The notes: generated by a model from the letters alone, not told the origin. A DNA stretch of 64,000 nt from Doryteuthis pealeii (GCA_023376005.1 CM042148.1:76880296-76944295); one strand, 5' to 3'. Positions 51,912-62,624 are shown, numbered from the stretch's first letter. A program made the numbers and translations.

Positions 51912-51946
<35 letters not shown>

Positions 51947-52033
51947 AATCATATGTGAAAGCTGCAGACCTAGCTTTCCATTGATTTTGATTATTAGCGA
52001 ATTTTGTCCATATTCTCGAAGCTGGTTATTAGC

Positions 52034-52140
<107 letters not shown>

Positions 52141-52148
52141 AAGAGTCA

Positions 52149-52433
52149 TGGAGGCGCCTGGTGTAATGGTTAGAGTCGTAGAAAATGGACTCGTCGATCC
52201 GAATTCAAATACTGGAAGGTGCTGTTTACATTTCCCATAGCGCAAATACCCTTGAGAAAGGTATGCATCCAAGTACTCTCCCTCCAGCTATGGATAAGTG
52301 TAGGGCAGATTGGGCTCTTTAACCTTGGCTAGGTAACCAGAGTAAGAGAAGGATAACTCTGAATAAAAACCTGTTAAACTCCACTAAAGAAATTGACGTT
52401 GTGTCACATCCTGCTCGTGCAGAGAGATCGGAT

Positions 52434-52445
<12 letters not shown>
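52149..52445 (+). repeat. SINE-2 copy, full length
   Basis: GGTGTAATGGTTAGAGTCG, GAATTCAAATACTGG, TTTCCCATAGCGCAAATACCC, GGGCAGATTGGGCTCTTT, TTGACGTTGTGTCACATCC, GCTCGTGC, then (TA)n to 52490. Confidence 0.7.
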
Positions 52446-52493
<48 letters not shown>

Positions 52494-52637
52494 AGTGATG
52501 GCATCATGTAACTAAACACCAGGTGACACCAAATACAAGGTTGACCGGCTAAATCAGTGAACTGTGATGTTATTGTGTGTATGGAATGAAATACGAGCAA
52601 AGTCGGTTCAGTTTCTCATAGAGCATGTTTATATATA

Positions 52638-53279
52638 CTAGCAAATATATGCACCCTCAGGGTGCAAGTATTTAAGTTTTAATATAACAAAATATCATGT
52701 TAAATTTGAAAGGCTAATGAAACTGAATAAAAATTTCAGATTAGAAGATTTGGAACAGAGGGGGTATGATTGAAAAATAGAACAACTTTGGAACTAACTC
52801 TTCCATCATTTTCCCTTACTCCCGTCTTTCATTGGTAAATTTTCCTAATTTAACTATTTAGTTAAAATGGGAAGTAAAGAATAATATTACAGTTATTTTT
52901 TCTTGTTAATGGATTCTTTTTAAAGATGTATCCCCGAGATTTTTGCTCATATTCATTAATATAAACCAAACAATTAGTAATCAATAATACTAAGCATATA
53001 TTTATTAAAATCAAATTTTTAATATCAATATGCAAATTAGCTTTCCAATTCACACTGTAAACCGCTATTTTGTTGTATATATAAATACAATTGCATGTTA
53101 TTAGTATGTATATATGGTCAACGGTATTAATGATATAAAACAATTTTATTAATAATTTAGGTTTAAATAAAAATGAAATCATGGAGAATGTGATGTAAAT
53201 AACAAAGGGAATTGTGACTTGAATAGTAATATAGTTTCGGTTACAGACAGAAAAACACACAATCTCCATTATAATAAGA
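52638..53279 (-). mobile_element. Hel-1 non-autonomous Helitron, copy 5
   Basis: Both ends intact: CTAG at the left after A, hairpin TGCACCC-TCA-GGGTGCA, and CTCCATTATAATAAGA before T at the right. 642 bp. The 135-codon ORF (52862-53269, minus) is not preserved as a frame in the other copies. Confidence 0.8.
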
Positions 53280-53324
53280 TATAACGTACTGCTTTTTGTA
53301 AGCTTGTGAAATTAAGCTCATATT

Positions 53325-53945
53325 TACTCAGATTGCCTCACGCACTTTTTGCCCTGGCCACCTCATGAGCTTCAGTTTGATCGTGGCTCTCCACGTTAAA
53401 AAAAAATGTTTAACTTTTGTAGGTCAGGAAAATAAATACCCAGATTGCTTGCGTTATAACTGTTCTTTAGGGATCACCCATTAAGGTACTAAGCAGGCTC
53501 GTCACTACTTCAATGATATCGTAGTTTAATGGTTACCACGCTAATCTCCCAAATCTATTACTATTGAATAGCTAGTTCTATCCGCGTTAATGCATTTTGT
53601 TTAGAATGGGACCATAACAGGTAATACTACTACAGACTTGAGTGGACCTGGGAGTAATGCTAATGGAGGAGTACTTCACACTCTGCAGATTTCCAGTAAG
53701 GGCCAAAGTGGAGTGCTGCATGTCATTGTCATGGACTTCTCAGCCACCAAGACAGCGGTGTTTGACCCTAGCTCATTAACCTTTACCCCACAGGAAAGAC
53801 CCCAAGCTCAGTTTACCAATTACACATCTCCATTGAAATTAAAGGTATATGATCAAGATCATTCCGATGCCTGAGGCGTGCCAGTGAGGCAAGTACCAAA
53901 AGGATTGGACAATTTTTGTCACTACCTACATGTAGGCGTGAAGGT
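53325..53945 (-). repeat. TAIL-7 and GCR-8 remnants
   Basis: 53605-53760 is a TAIL-7 (ATGGGACCATAACAGG, GGACCTGGGAGTAATG) with an internal deletion joining to GGGCCAAAGTGGAGTG from its far end. 53325-53400 and 53850-53945 resemble GCR-8 (CACGCACTTTTTG, GATGCCTGAGGCG). All are strongly diverged. Confidence 0.4.
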
Positions 53946-54089
53946 ATCAACTTTATTTTTGGTTTTGTGTCACATTTGCCTAAGTTTGTGAGTGTGTGAG
54001 AGGGAATTAAATACCACTACTAACTGAGCTATTTACTCCTCCCTCTTCCTTGAGACATCATCAATGATCACATTTAATTATTACGTCGT

Positions 54090-54093
<4 letters not shown>

Positions 54094-54175
<82 letters not shown>
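54094..54175. repeat. (CT)n microsatellite
   Basis: About 40 CT units with one TTC interruption. Confidence 0.9.
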
Positions 54176-54177
<2 letters not shown>

Positions 54178-54179
54178 GC

Positions 54180-54600
54180 ACCGAAACAGCACGATATCAA
54201 AGTGGTGCTCCGTCAGTAATTGTAAATGCAGTTAATGTAGAATTGTATCAACAGTGAGATATGAAATGCCTCATCGCACGACTTCTTATATAAACAAACT
54301 TCTTGAAAAAAAAAAAAGAATTCTTTCCCGCTCTCACACATGTTCACGTAGTCAAGTAACCGACATTATTATACGCATTAATCCCTTCTGCACAGGACTT
54401 TGTTGTTTCTTTTTTATTACCATTATTATTATTATTATCTTTCTTGCGTTCAAATCAAGGCAAATATGCTCGTGGGACATGCAGATACAGGTCACACGGA
54501 AATTTTAATATCTTTGTAAACAAGAATATAAAAAAAATAACAAAGATTACGCGGGAAAGTTTATGATTCTTGTGGCATTTCTTAGACATTGGTCGCGTTC
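54180..54600. other. AT-rich spacer
   Basis: No supported feature. Confidence 0.35.
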
Positions 54601-54677
54601 CAAACAGGGAAAAAAAAGATTGTCGATGGTTAGGAATGAATCCAAGCGTTACTAACAGAATAGTACTATTTTATGTA

Positions 54678-54783
54678 AGGGCTGGTTTAGCTCTGTCGGT
54701 AGAGCACCCGCCTAGGAATCGCAAGGTACCGGGTTCGATACCGGTCCCCGCAAAATCAATGCATGAGTAGCACAGGTTGGTTT
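54678..54783 (+). repeat. SINE-1 head fragment
   Basis: GGCTGGTTTAGCTCTGTCGG, GGGTTCGATACCGGTCC, GCATGAGTAGCACAGG, then truncation. The head looks tRNA-like, but no acceptor stem closes at tRNA length. Confidence 0.65.
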
Positions 54784-54869
54784 TACAATAGAAATGCATT
54801 GAGAATCAATTAAAAAGGGATTTTCAGTGGTCAGGAAATAATTCAAGTGTTAATAACTAAATAGTACTA

Positions 54870-55348
54870 TCTATATATTAATACTCTTGTTCCTTAATCT
54901 TCCGACTGTTATCATCTTGCAACACGCTCTGGTTAAAAATGAGACCGTCCAAATCCTCATGTAAACCCTGATTATCTGGTGTTGCTTATGCGACGAATTC
55001 TTATTTCTTATACGAGTGTCGTCACCTCAGCTAAATGATGGACCATTCTGTTTTTATTAGAAAGAAAGAAAGGGAAGAAATAGAACATACTACACAGAAA
55101 AAATATAATAAGAAAGAAAGAGAGTAAGGGAAAGATAGAGAGTGGGAGTGAGTGAGCAGAAGCGATAACGCTAATCTGTTTCAATCGAACATAATGAAAA
55201 GAAGGAAAGAAAGAAAAAAAGAGCGAGAGAGAATTAGATTAAGATTATTATACTTTTTACATATTGAACTATTTGACTCTTAAGTAAACATATCAAACGT
55301 CGTAATAATTAAATTATCATACTGTGGTATATCCACAGGTCCTGCTAG
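54870..55348 (+). mobile_element. Hel-2 non-autonomous Helitron, intact ends
   Basis: A|TCTATATATTAATACTC at the start; CTGTGG-TATAT-CCACAG, GTCCTG, CTAG|T at the end. 479 bp, with a purine-rich (GAAA)n/(GAGA)n middle. No ORF. Confidence 0.8.
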
Positions 55349-55436
55349 TACATAATGTGGAAATGCATTGCAAATCAAGAAGAAAGAGATTGTTAGTGGC
55401 TAGGATTTAATGCAAACAGTACTGACAGAAAAAGTT

Positions 55437-56010
55437 TTGGTTTGTTTTGTTTTACGGCATATCAACCTCAGTGGGTCATTTAATGCCGATAAAGTTTTGA
55501 AATAAATCAATTCTTAATGGATAATACAATTTTTTTATAAATACATTTTTCTATTTAACCCATAGATGGGACCCTAACAAGTACTACCACTCCGGGTCAG
55601 AGTGGACCAAGGAGCAATGGTGATGAAGGGGTGCTCCACATTCTCCAAACCTCCAAAACTGGAACCTCACCATCAGATAGAGTTTAACGTCATTCCCAGG
55701 ACATGTAGACCCGCAGCCACCGCCTTCAAGCACCCATATGATAAAAAGGGGTTTGGCTTGCCATAAGGGCAATAGGGTTGGGAAAATCATATAGGTGCTA
55801 GGGCTTGACGTGACCAGCCGATTGATCGGAGGGGGCCTCTCCGACCGCCCGTCTAGCCCAAGATAGGGTCAAAGTGGAGTATTTCATGTCATGAACTGCT
55901 CATCCACCTGGGTTCTATCCTTAAGCATCACGGGTCGCCACCCACGGCCAACAGGTGGCCCCATTGGGGGAGTCTTACCCCTCTGCAGAGGTGCATTCTA
56001 ACGCCCCAGC
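55437..56010 (-). repeat. TAIL-7 copy, long
   Basis: Variant A tail at the left (TTTTACGGCATATCAACCTC) through GGGTCAGAGTGGACC, GACATGTAGACCCGC and TTGACGTGACCAGCCG to the far end GGTCGCCACCCACGG and GCAGAGGTGCATTC. The same far end is found at 62275. Confidence 0.7.
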
Positions 56011-56275
56011 AGAAAAAGGTGATTGTATTAATATGTCTAGCTTTCATTATCATGACTAACTTAAAAGCCGCTCTATATGGTGGCAATTAAGATAGCTCAT
56101 GTTGACGGCTTTAAAATAAATGTGACACTGACATTTTCATTTATTATAAAAAGAGGATATAAAAACTGTTATTGTACAAAAAAGAAATCGTTGCAAAGAT
56201 ATCATGTAAAAATTCGCTGAAAACAACAGTAGTAATTAGTACTTGTGAATCCAAAATTTCAGGATTTGCGGGTCG

Positions 56276-56278
<3 letters not shown>

Positions 56279-56308
<30 letters not shown>
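56279..56308. repeat. Poly-T run (~30)
   Basis: A homopolymer near the left limit of a Hel-2 3' end. Confidence 0.9.
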
Positions 56309-56312
<4 letters not shown>

Positions 56313-56369
56313 CACGGAGTCAGTCTGATTCCAAAATGGTATGATATGTTGGGTTACGTCCTCTAGGGA

Positions 56370-56460
56370 TTGAACTATTTGGCAATAGTTCTTGAGTAAA
56401 CATATCAAATGTTGTAATAATTTAATTATCATTCTGTGGTATATCCACAGGTCCTGCTAG
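56370..56460 (+). mobile_element. Hel-2 3' end
   Basis: TTGAGTAAACATATCAAATG, CTGTGG-TATAT-CCACAG, GTCCTG, CTAG|T. The 5' part is absent. Confidence 0.65.
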
Positions 56461-56554
56461 TTAGAGATTATTTCTTAATGTAAACAAATGACTGGCGGAC
56501 TTTTTGTAGGATCAAGTTTCATTATTTTAAAAAAATGTCTATTCATTGATATTT

Positions 56555-56560
<6 letters not shown>

Positions 56561-56592
<32 letters not shown>

Positions 56593-56745
56593 GTGTGTGT
56601 GTATGTGTGTTTGTTTTAATTTAATTATATTTTTAGTACAGGATATCTGAGAATGTTAATTTACAACCATCAATTACTTTTATTTTATTTTATTTTATTT
56701 TATTTTATTTTATTTATTTATTTATTTATTTATTTATTTTAAATC
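56561..56745. repeat. (GT)n, (TTTTA)n and (TTTA)n
   Basis: GT run at 56561-56612. Pentamer TTTTA ×~8 then tetramer TTTA ×~6 at 56678-56745. Confidence 0.85.
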
Positions 56746-56885
56746 TCGGGAAGCTTATCTCCAAGTAAATATGTTGAATGTCCAAATATTTACTTAAACA
56801 TAAGCTTCCTGAGATTTTTAATGAAATCCTATATAAAATGCCATTTTGAATATCCAAATGGCATTTTATATAAATTTCATTAAAT
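56738..56885. mobile_element. Two adjacent long hairpins
   Basis: Hairpin 1 (56738-56818): AAATCTCGGGAAGCTTATC pairs with ATAAGCTTCCTGAGATTT. Hairpin 2 (56819-56885): AATGAAATCC.TATAAAATGCC pairs with GGCATTTTATATAAATTTCATT in pieces. Both loops contain TGAAT(G/A)TCCAAA. Confidence 0.7.
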
Positions 56886-56889
56886 AAAT

Positions 56890-57350
56890 AAACATGGTGG
56901 AGATTATTTTATTATTATTATTTCCACTCATTTTTTTCTTACAAAATCCTTTTTTCATAAATAAATTCATTCATCTAATGAATTCATAAACACAAGTTCC
57001 CACCACAAAACTAACACAGAATGTGGGCTGGTAGAATATGCCTCACCCCCAAGGCTCTTATTTTCGTTTCTTTCCCATTATTCAACAATCCACTCAGTGC
57101 CTTGTTTACAATTAACTGTGGGGTGTGTAGTGCTATGTTAGAACAACTGTCAAAATAGTTAATAAGGGGGACAGAAAAAAAAATTAGTTTCCCATTATGA
57201 GCCATGATTAAGCTTAATATTTATTATAAACTGGGTGGTGGATGCCCACCTAGCACATCTAGAATATATTCTCATGTTTTGTGTGGTGGTGGAGGGGGGT
57301 ATGAGAGTGTTTCAGCAGATATTTTTTCCCCCGAAAATTTGTGATAAAAA
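56890..57350. other. Spacer
   Basis: No supported feature. Confidence 0.35.
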
Positions 57351-57358
57351 TAGGTGCT

Positions 57359-57617
57359 AATGCAGAATAACGCGCATGAGATAATATCATAAGATTACGT
57401 ATAAAAAAACATTACATTTCGTTACATTTCACGGAAATACCCGAAACTTTTTAGACGCTAGGGTTAGGGTTAGTTTTAGGGTTTGTGTCAGTGTTAGGGG
57501 TTGTGTTTGGGTCAGTATTAGGGTTAGAGTGAGGCTACTTCGGGAGTTTCCGTAATCAAATGCTATTTATACGTAAAATGCGATTCTAATGATATTATCT
57601 CTGGCGCGCGATTCTGC
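57359..57617. mobile_element. MITE-like element with long TIRs and TTAGGG-like core
   Basis: TGCAGAATAACGCGC.TGAGATAATATCAT at the left matches ATGATATTATCTCTGGCGCGC.ATTCTGCA at the right. Similarity extends inward to about 100 bp (ACGTATAAA, TTTCCG/CGGAAA, CCCGAA). The core holds AGGGTTAGGGTTAG and further imperfect TTAGGG units. No ORF. Confidence 0.7.
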
Positions 57618-57937
57618 ATTTGATCCAAAACAAAACAGATGAAGAAAAAAATGCGGGGAATGAAGAAACTAATTTGTTTTTATTTTCTGAAATCTTGACT
57701 TTTACCCAGTAACCTAACTTTCAGCGAAAAGAAAACACTAAGATTTATGAATGAGTTACTGTGAGAAAAAAAAAGCAAAACTTTTCTTAAGTCTAACATT
57801 ACTCAATTTGTCATAGAGAAGTCCACTTTAAAGAATTGTCCCAGGAGAATTTCAGATTCAGCAAATTATCTGCGAAGTATAGGATAATTAAAATGGTTTC
57901 AAACTTGAATATAATCTATCACGAACATTCTTATGTT

Positions 57938-57940
<3 letters not shown>
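57618..57940. other. AT-rich spacer
   Basis: No supported feature. Confidence 0.35.
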
Positions 57941-57982
<42 letters not shown>

Positions 57983-57985
<3 letters not shown>

Positions 57986-58638
57986 TATTATAATGGAGAT
58001 TGTGTGTTTTTCTGTCTGTAACCGAAACTATATTCCTACTCAAGTCACAATTCTCTTAGTTATTGACATCACATTCTCCATGATTTTATTTTTATCTAAA
58101 CCTCAATTATTAATAAAATTGTCTGACATTATTAATACTGTTAACTATGTCTACATACTGACAACATGCAATTATATTTATATATACAACAAAATAGCGC
58201 TTTACAATGTGAACGGGAAGGCTAATTTGCATATTAATATTAAAAAATCGAATTTAATAAATATGTGCTTAGTATTATTGGTTTCTAACTGTTTGGTTTT
58301 ATTTTAATGAATATAAGCAAAAATCTCTTCAATGAATCTTAAATGAAATCCATTAACAAGATAAAATAACTGCCATTTTATTCTTTACTTCCTCTTATAA
58401 CTAAATACTTAAATTAGAAAAAATAACAATGAAAGACGTGAGTGATGGAAGAGTAAGTTTCAGTTGTTCCATTTTTTTATTATACTCCCTCTGTTTCAAA
58501 TCTTTTATTATACTCCCTCTGTTTCAAATCTTTTTATCTGTATTCTTATTTAGTTTCATTAGCCTTTCTAATTTAATACAATATTTTATTACATTAAAAC
58601 TTAAATACTTGCACCCGGAGGGTGCATATATTTGCTAG
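57983..58638 (+). mobile_element. Hel-1 non-autonomous Helitron, copy 6
   Basis: Inserted directly after a (TA)n run: A|TCTTATTATAATGGAG to TGCACCC-GGA-GGGTGCA, TATATTTG, CTAG|T. 656 bp. It shares the doubled TATACTCCCTCTGTTTC with copy 4, marking a subfamily. Confidence 0.8.
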
Positions 58639-58814
58639 TATATATGAAGAAAATAACAGATTAGGAACAATCCGACCAAACGTGAGGAAATGTATTGGAA
58701 AGGTGAATAACGTACACAAACAATCCGAGATGTGTCATGTCAGAGACGAAATATTAATTAAATTGTTTGTGTTCGTTATTCACATTTCTAGTACATTTCC
58801 TCTCATATACACAC

Positions 58815-58816
58815 AC

Positions 58817-58858
<42 letters not shown>

Positions 58859-58890
58859 ATATATATATAGTGTTTGTGTGTGTGTGTGCG
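58815..58890. repeat. (TA)n(GT)n microsatellite
   Basis: TA runs then GT. Confidence 0.9.
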
Positions 58891-58909
58891 TATAGGTTCT
58901 AGGGAAACT

Positions 58910-59165
58910 ATTAGTCGCAGTCATTATCAGGTCGTGCTATCATCACGGATATCAATGACACTCTTGGACCATCCTTATCGGTTATCGCCCCTGGGAGGTC
59001 TTCAGCGCAGCATCCAGAATCCGCACAGATCATTTTGATGTAGGTGTTTACTGGTCGGCCTACTCTGGTGTATCCATGTGTAGAAGTCCATAAGAGAACG
59101 TCACTTATCAGTTGTCCTTGTTTCACCAGCGGCGTACAGCAGATCTTGTTCGTCTAACTCGGATA
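58910..59165 (-). pseudogene. LINE-B C-terminal fragment
   Basis: The ORF 58911-59126 on the minus strand reads SDVLLWTSTHGYTRVGRPVN, TYIKMICADSGCCAEDLPGA, then TDKDG. It is collinear with 39440-39720 and 95-200, and is the best preserved part of LINE-B in the window. It lacks RT and endonuclease. Confidence 0.65.
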
Positions 59166-59520
59166 ATTTGGGCGATAAGAAGGACTTATAGAAATATTCA
59201 AAAATGACGAAAATATTTTTCAGAATTACTGTTACAGTAGAAGCAGCCTTAGTAGGGTCAGGTGGCTTCGTTGCATGAATAATTTGTGAGACAGGGACGG
59301 ATAGAATCTACTCACGTGTGTGTGTGTGGTATTTTCTTTTATAACAAAGACTCCAGAGTAGGTTTATTTTAAGAATCTTTTACTAATTTTATCTATCTAC
59401 GTAAGACAGCAAATGTTTTATTCAAGCCTGTGTAGAAATAGACAGAACTTTTTCTTAGTGCTTTCAACTAACCATAACCTTTTTAAGGGTAAAATTAAGA
59501 TGTTTTGTGAAGGTTTGGGT
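59166..59520. other. Spacer
   Basis: No supported feature. Confidence 0.35.
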
Positions 59521-59523
59521 AAA

Positions 59524-59526
<3 letters not shown>

Positions 59527-59567
<41 letters not shown>
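59527..59567. repeat. (TA)n microsatellite
   Basis: About 20 TA units. Confidence 0.9.
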
Positions 59568-59587
59568 TTAACTTGAGCCCATGGAAC

Positions 59588-60045
59588 CCAGGTGGCTGAA
59601 CAGTCCATGACATGCAACACTCTACTTTGGCTCTTACTTGGGCTTGATGGGCGGTCGGAGAGCCCCCCCCCCTTTGATCAATCGGCTAGTCACGTCAAGC
59701 CCTAGCACCTATATGATTACTCCAACCCTATTGCCCTTGCAGCAAGCCCCAGACCTTTTATCATATATGTGCTAGAAGGCGTTGACCGAGGGTCTTCATG
59801 TCCTGGGAATGGTGAGGTTTCTGGAGGTTTGGGGTATGTGGAGCACCCCTTCATCACTATTGCTCCCTGGTCCACTCTGACCCGAAGTGGTAGTACTTGT
59901 TAGGGTCCCATCTATGGGTTAAATAGAAAAATGTGTTTATAAAAGAAAATTGAGTATCCATTAAGAATGAATTTATTTCAAAACTTTTCGGCATTAGATA
60001 ACCCACTGAGGTTGATATGCCGTAAAATAAACCAAACTAAACTTA
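59588..60045 (+). repeat. TAIL-7 copy
   Basis: AACCCAGGTGGCTGAACAG, GTCACGTCAAGCCCTAGC, GGTTTGGGGTATGTGG, CCCATCTATGGGTTAAATAG, CTGAGGTTGATATGCCG, then (AAACT)n. ACTTAACT lies on both sides (about 59567 and 60042) as a possible target duplication. Confidence 0.65.
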
Positions 60046-60735
60046 ACTCCAGCCCTGTCTCATTTGTTATTCCCGAGGTGGAACCACCTGGGTCTAATTC
60101 TACATGATGTACATGTTTTATGTAATGTACATGTTTCATGTAATGTACATGTTTCATGTGTTAAGTATTAGCAATTAGCTGAAGATATCTGCCATCACGC
60201 ACATGCATATATGAGGGAATTTTCAATGTAAAGTATTAATAATGTTTTGATATTCTAGCCGCGTTTTTTTAGTCGCAATTTCAGAATCGTAGAAAAACGT
60301 ACAAATCTAGTTATTTTGTCAAATGTCTCTAGCAGTATTCTCAGAAAAAAAAAATGTTTTAGGTCAAAATGTTCTATGTTTTAGTGAGGGACCATCAATC
60401 AATCATATTTAGACATCTACCCAAAATGGCAAACAACAATAAACAAAATTTAACCAGTACAATTGAAACTAAAGACGACTTGCAATTACTAAATAAAATG
60501 CTGGCGCCAGTCAGGATGCACCCTGGGCAAGTTAATGCGTCCAAAAATATCAATTTGCCTCGAAAATCCCCACTGACAATTTGAAGCGAGATTGTCTAGC
60601 AGATACTGGCCAATTCTAATATATCATTTGGCGATCTCGTGTACTGATTGGACAATCCTATAATAGTAAACCCGTCACGACCTATAAGAGCAGTATTTCT
60701 AGTTTTCCAGGGAGTCGATGCGTCTACTGGGCAGC
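60046..60735. other. Spacer with unassigned 71-codon ORF
   Basis: (ATGTACATGTTTCATGTA)n-like triplication at 60105-60160. The ORF 60369-60584 (MANNNKQNLTSTIETKDD in its middle) has protein-like composition but no recognised domain. Confidence 0.25.
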
Positions 60736-60738
60736 CAA

Positions 60739-61590
60739 GGCACATCGGCCGGTTGTAAGAGTTGGAAAACTAGTCACATAGATCAGTGAGTAGCGAGTTC
60801 GATTCTTGTTAGGGGCCAAGGCACATCAGTTGAGTGTAAGAGTTGGAGTGAGTAACAAGTTCGATTCTTGTTAGGGGCCAAGGCAGTTGAGTTAAGAGTT
60901 GGAAAACTAGGCACATAGATCAGTGAGTAACAAGTTCGATCTTGTTAGGGCAAGGCACATCAGTTGAGTTTAAGAGTTGGAAAACTAGGCATAGATCAGT
61001 GAGTAACAAGTTCGATTCTTGTTAGGAGCCAAGGCACATCAGTTGAGTTTAAGAGTTGGAAAACTAGGCACATAGATCAGTGAGTAACAAGTTCGATTCT
61101 TGTTAGGGGCCAAGGCACATCGGTTGAGTTTAAGAGTTGGAAAACTAGGCACATAGATCAGTGAGTAACAAGTTCGATTCTTGTTAGGGGCCAAGGCACA
61201 TCAGTTGAGTTAAGAGTTGGAAAACTAGGCACATAGATCAGTGAGTAACACGTTCGATTCTTGTTAGGGGCCAGGCACATCAGTTGAGTTTAAGAGTTGG
61301 AAAAGGCACATAGATCAGTGAGTAACAAGTTCGATTCTTGTTAGGGGCCAAGGCACATCAGTTGAGTTTAAGAGTTGGAAAACTAGGCACATAGATCAGT
61401 GAGTAACAAGTTCGATTCTTGTTAGGGGCCAAGGCACATCAGTTGAGTTTAAGAGTTGGAAAACTTATCACATAGACCAGTGAGATCTTGCTAGAGGTCA
61501 AATCAGCCGCGTTTAAGATTTGAAAAATTTGTCACATAGATAAGTGAGTAGCAAGTTTGATTCTTGCTAGGGGTTTCAGGTTTCTGGCCT
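60739..61590. repeat. ~81-bp tandem array carrying a tRNA T-arm motif
   Basis: About 11 units of GGCACATCAGTTGAGTTTAA, GAGTTGGAAAACTAGGCAC, ATAGATCAGTGAGTAAC and AAGTTCGATTCTTGTTAGGG. Each has a stem AACAAG/CTTGTT closing TTCGATT, i.e. a T-stem and T-loop or pol III B box. First and last units are diverged, middle ones nearly identical, and several carry short deletions. Confidence 0.85.
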
Positions 61591-62270
61591 TCTGCTAAAA
61601 TAAGCTTAGCAAATGACAATTTTGCAGTACAGTCGTGTATTTTACAAGATATATTTTCTTAAAAGATTGTCATTTTGCTTTGAAATGAGGCTGTTTGGCT
61701 GAACGAGGAAATTTATTCATAACAGCTCCAATCTCAAACAGTAACAAAACTCTTAAACATAAGACATTGGTTGGTTGTTTTTACGGCATGACAACCCTTG
61801 TTGGGTTTTAATTTTTTTTTTTTTTACAACAGGGTCAATTTCTTTATTGATATTTTTAGCAGAATTCTGTATTCATGGTTCTTTTACTAAAAAAAACTCC
61901 CGTATAGAAACTTATTAAAAAAATCTTCTGATATAATTATTCAGACTCTTATCTTCATAGAAAAATATAAAATCGTTTTTTGTCGTTCATTTTATCATAT
62001 TTCATAAAATAGAATTGGGGGGGGGGGGATAGACCTCGTAAAAATATTTCTCCTGATATATTTAAGAAAAACCCATTTCAAACATATTTTCATCAAAAGG
62101 TAAGTAATTATGGAAATTTTCGTGACAATCGGGCTATTAATTGATTTTTCATAGAATTAAATTACACAGGGCAAATTGGAGGTTCCTATTGAGCGCCAAG
62201 TAAAAGTCGGAATTTCAGATACAGTGCTACTGTGACTTATGAGTGCCTCAACTAACGACCGCCCTGTCGG
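61591..62270. other. AT-rich spacer
   Basis: A minus-strand TAIL-7 variant B end only (61767-61815, TACGGCATGACAACCCTTG). Otherwise nothing recognised. Confidence 0.4.
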
Positions 62271-62274
62271 CTGC

Positions 62275-62578
62275 GGCGTTAGAATGCACCGACTGCACCT
62301 CTGCAGAGGGGTAAGACTCCCCCAATGGGGCCACCCGTTGGCCGTAGGTGGCGACCCGTGATGCTTAAGGTGGATGAGCAGTTCATGACATGCAATACTC
62401 CACTTTGGCCCTATCTTGGGCTAGACGGGCGGTCGGAGAGGCCCCCTCCGATCAATCGGCTGGTCACGTCAAGCCCTAGCACCTATATGATTTTCCCAAC
62501 CCTATTGCCCTTATGGCAAGCCCCAACCCCTTTTTATCATATGGGTGCTTGAAGGCGGTGGCTGCGGGTCTACATGTC
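62275..62578 (+). repeat. TAIL-7 5' part without its tail
   Basis: From GAATGCACCGACTGCACC and GGTGGCGACCCGTGATG through TCAAGCCCTAGCACC to TGCGGGTCTACATGTC, where it stops and joins a SINE-1 3' end (62579-62620, GGCTGATACCGACAATAG). It preserves the far 5' end of the family. Confidence 0.65.
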
Positions 62579-62624
62579 ACGGCTGATACCGACAATAGAC
62601 CACTCCGCCAACTTTTAAGCAAAG

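Larger units (their letters stand above)
51653..51919. mobile_element. Perfect 127-bp-arm palindrome with hammerhead ribozymes
   Basis: Arms 51653-51779 and 51793-51919 match with no mismatch that I can find, around a 13-bp loop. Each arm contains one hammerhead (51697-51737 minus, 51835-51875 plus). The right arm ends in (TA)n. Identity of the arms means a very recent inversion-duplication, or an assembly artefact. Confidence 0.8.
54612..55433 (+). repeat. Three tandem host units, each junction holding a transposon
   Basis: The unit (GAAATGCATTG, AAAGATTGTC, GGTTAGGAAT, AAGCGTTACTAACAG, AATAGTACTAT) is present at 54612-54672, 54791-54869 and 55360-55433. SINE-1 lies between units 1 and 2, Hel-2 between 2 and 3, and a TAIL-7 starts right after 3. 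Confidence 0.65.

Noticed and set aside
52862..53269. 135-codon minus-strand ORF and the 124-codon ORF at 57933
   Set aside because: Both lie in Hel-1 copies; the frame is not kept among the six copies, so they are chance ORFs in a non-coding Helitron.
57470..57535. Telomere or internal telomeric array
   Set aside because: TTAGGG units are few and degenerate and lie between the arms of a long-TIR element.
60739..61590. CRISPR-like array
   Set aside because: Repeats are directly adjacent with no unique spacers, and the DNA is eukaryotic. It is a tandem satellite.
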